This document shows, one piece after another, positions 6,424-7,127 of a stretch of 7,127 nt of DNA. The notes below the pieces were generated by a model, which had not been told where the DNA came from, did no database searches, and saw only the letters and a list, made by a program, of their open reading frames with translations. The position numbers and the translations under genes were made by a program. Position 1 is the first letter of the stretch, and every line of letters starts with the position of its first letter. Location: NCBI GenBank assembly GCA_046765875.1, contig JBKPSJ010000186.1, forward strand, positions 1 through 7,127. Reading direction: 5' to 3'. Source of the stretch: DASRHY01 sp046765875. GTDB taxonomy: Bacteria > Actinomycetota > Actinomycetes > Propionibacteriales > Kribbellaceae.

Positions 6424-6878
6424 GCTTGGTCCTGGGCTCGAACGCGCCGGACTTCGTGCTGAGCAACCAGCACGGCGAGGACGTGACGCTGTCCGGACTG
6501 CGCGGCCGCCCGGTCGTGATCGTGTTCTATCCGTGGGCGTTCAGCCGGGTCTGCACCGGCGAGCTGACCGAGCTGCGCGACAACCCCGGCGTGTTCCGCG
6601 AGGCCGGCGCCGAGCTGCTGGCGATCTCGTGCGACCCGATGTACTCGCTGCGCGCCTGGGCCGACGAGCAGGGGTTCGAGTTCTCGCTGCTGAGCGACTT
6701 CTGGCCGCACGGTGCGGTGGCCTCGTCGTACGGGGTGTTCGACGCCGATCGCGGTGCCGCCGTGCGAGGCACATTCATAGTGGATCGCGACGGCGTGCTG
6801 CGCTGGACGGTGGTGAACGCCATCCCGGACGCCCGCAGCCTGGAGGATTATCGCAAAGCGTTGGCCGCGGTGGCCTAG
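6420..6878 (+). CDS. ahpE: AhpE-type peroxiredoxin
   Basis: A 152-residue thioredoxin-fold peroxidase that reduces hydrogen peroxide, organic peroxides or peroxynitrite through a peroxidatic cysteine. The active site PWAFSRVC (38-45) fits the family PxxxT/SxxC motif, with the Ser variant. Cys45 has the same number as in M. tuberculosis AhpE, as does Arg116 in RGTFIVDRDG. LLSDFWPHGAV at 90-100 is nearly identical to the mycobacterial protein. M. tuberculosis AhpE is a 1-Cys enzyme recycled by mycoredoxin and mycothiol; this one has an extra Cys71 (AISCDP), so an intramolecular partner is possible. The GTG start at 6420 overlaps the DUF3052 stop (GTGA), with GAGG at 6410-6413 as ribosome site, implying translational coupling. 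The tRNA-Val gene begins 19 bases after the stop. Confidence 0.93.
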   Translation: MSLVLGSNAPDFVLSNQHGEDVTLSGLRGRPVVIVFYPWAFSRVCTGELTELRDNPGVFREAGAELLAISCDPMYSLRAWADEQGFEFSLLSDFWPHGAVASSYGVFDADRGAAVRGTFIVDRDGVLRWTVVNAIPDARSLEDYRKALAAVA

Positions 6879-6881
6879 ACT
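6876..6881 (+). promoter_or_regulatory. Candidate -10 box for tRNA-Val, inside the ahpE stop
   Basis: TAGACT fits TANNNT, contains the ahpE TAG stop, and lies 16 bases before the mature tRNA 5' end, a plausible distance for a short tRNA leader. No good -35 is visible at 16-18 bases upstream, so read-through from ahpE remains possible. Confidence 0.35.
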
Positions 6882-6897
6882 GCGGGACGCTTGTCCG

Positions 6898-6969
6898 GGG
6901 CGCATAGCTCAGTGGTAGAGCGCCTCCCTTACAAGGAGGAAGTCGGCGGTTCGATCCCGTCTGCGCCCA
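6898..6969 (+). tRNA. tRNA-Val (anticodon UAC)
   Basis: A full 72-base cloverleaf can be folded. The acceptor stem is GGGCGCA with TGCGCCC (6898-6904 and 6962-6968). The D arm is GCTC with GAGC. The anticodon stem is CCTCC with GGAGG (6923-6927 and 6935-6939) around the loop CTTACAA. The variable region is AAGTC, and the T arm is GGCGG with CCGTC (one G-T pair) around TTCGATC. The anticodon at 6930-6932 is UAC, reading GUA and, with modification, other valine codons. The discriminator is A6969. The next bases are CCC, so the 3' CCA is not encoded and must be added enzymatically. Confidence 0.97.
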
Positions 6970-7023
6970 CCCTTACAAGCCCGCCGAACCCTTTCACGAG
7001 CCGGGTCCAGGTCGAGCTCCGGA

Positions 7024-7089
7024 CCGCGGATGGCGGTCTCAACCGCGGCCAGGCCCCTCCCGCCGCCACCTGTGAGACGCCATCCGCGG
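7024..7089. repeat. 17-bp inverted repeat in the non-coding DNA after tRNA-Val
   Basis: CCGCGGATGGCGGTCTCA (7024-7041) pairs with TGAGACGCCATCCGCGG (7073-7089): 17 base pairs with a single bulged G, around a 31-base loop. Weaker complementarity continues outward for several bases on each side. CCGCGG also recurs in the loop at 7043-7048, and a local hairpin GACCGC/GCGGTC (7022-7038) can form instead. No T-run follows. It could be a terminator, a REP- or MITE-like palindrome, or an element end; the window stops 38 bases later. Nothing coding is seen in 6970-7127. Confidence 0.6.
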
Positions 7090-7127
7090 CTCGGAACCGA
7101 CGACGATCCTCATCCCTCCCGAGGACC

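Noticed and set aside
5730..6905. N-terminal extension of aceE to a 1315-residue protein
   Set aside because: The minus frame is open only because GC-rich genes keep antisense frames open. It runs antisense through the DUF3052 and ahpE genes, and the extra residues are low-complexity Ser/Arg/Thr-rich. The family-like start is at 5729.
6970..7127. Search for a gene, CRISPR array or integrase after the tRNA
   Set aside because: No open frame with a ribosome site and no regularly spaced repeats; only the inverted repeat is supported.

Overview
The window is GC-rich actinobacterial chromosome with strong third-position G/C bias, GTG starts and a TANNNT-type -10 box. The pyruvate dehydrogenase E1 is the single-chain (homodimeric) AceE type, and it is flanked by a DUF3052-family gene and an AhpE-type peroxiredoxin. 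From memory, the same neighbourhood occurs in Mycobacterium tuberculosis (Rv2238c ahpE, Rv2239c, Rv2241 aceE). The AceE N-terminus reads more like Streptomyces or Kribbella-type proteins than mycobacterial ones. I would place it in Actinomycetes, possibly Propionibacteriales, but cannot fix the genus.

Layout, left to right: (1) plus strand, a pirin-family cupin (5-970) followed by a carboxymuconolactone decarboxylase/AhpD-fold protein (1044-1664), probably one transcript. (2) minus strand, a hemerythrin-domain protein (1661-2296) whose stop interlocks with the preceding convergent stop in one CTAG, then a four-helix membrane protein of unknown function (2349-2885). (3) a strong hairpin (2910-2945) that terminates aceE. 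(4) minus strand, aceE (2958-5729), a complete 923-residue pyruvate dehydrogenase E1. (5) a 235-base divergent intergenic region holding two 16-base direct repeats 21 bases apart, next to the aceE start. (6) plus strand, the DUF3052 gene (5965-6423) coupled by a 4-base GTGA overlap to the ahpE-like peroxiredoxin (6420-6878). (7) tRNA-Val with anticodon UAC (6898-6969), followed by about 158 bases of non-coding DNA with a 17-bp palindromic element.

The common thread is central carbon oxidation with redox and peroxide handling: a peroxiredoxin, an AhpD-fold protein lacking the full CxxC, a di-iron hemerythrin-like protein and a metal-binding pirin lie around the E1 of pyruvate dehydrogenase. 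In M. tuberculosis, AhpD draws electrons from lipoyl proteins of the dehydrogenase complexes, so the clustering has a possible biochemical logic, though nothing here proves a shared pathway. I see no CRISPR array, transposase, phage gene or defence system. The most under-described items are the DUF3052 protein, the direct repeats at the aceE start, the membrane protein, and the palindrome after the tRNA.
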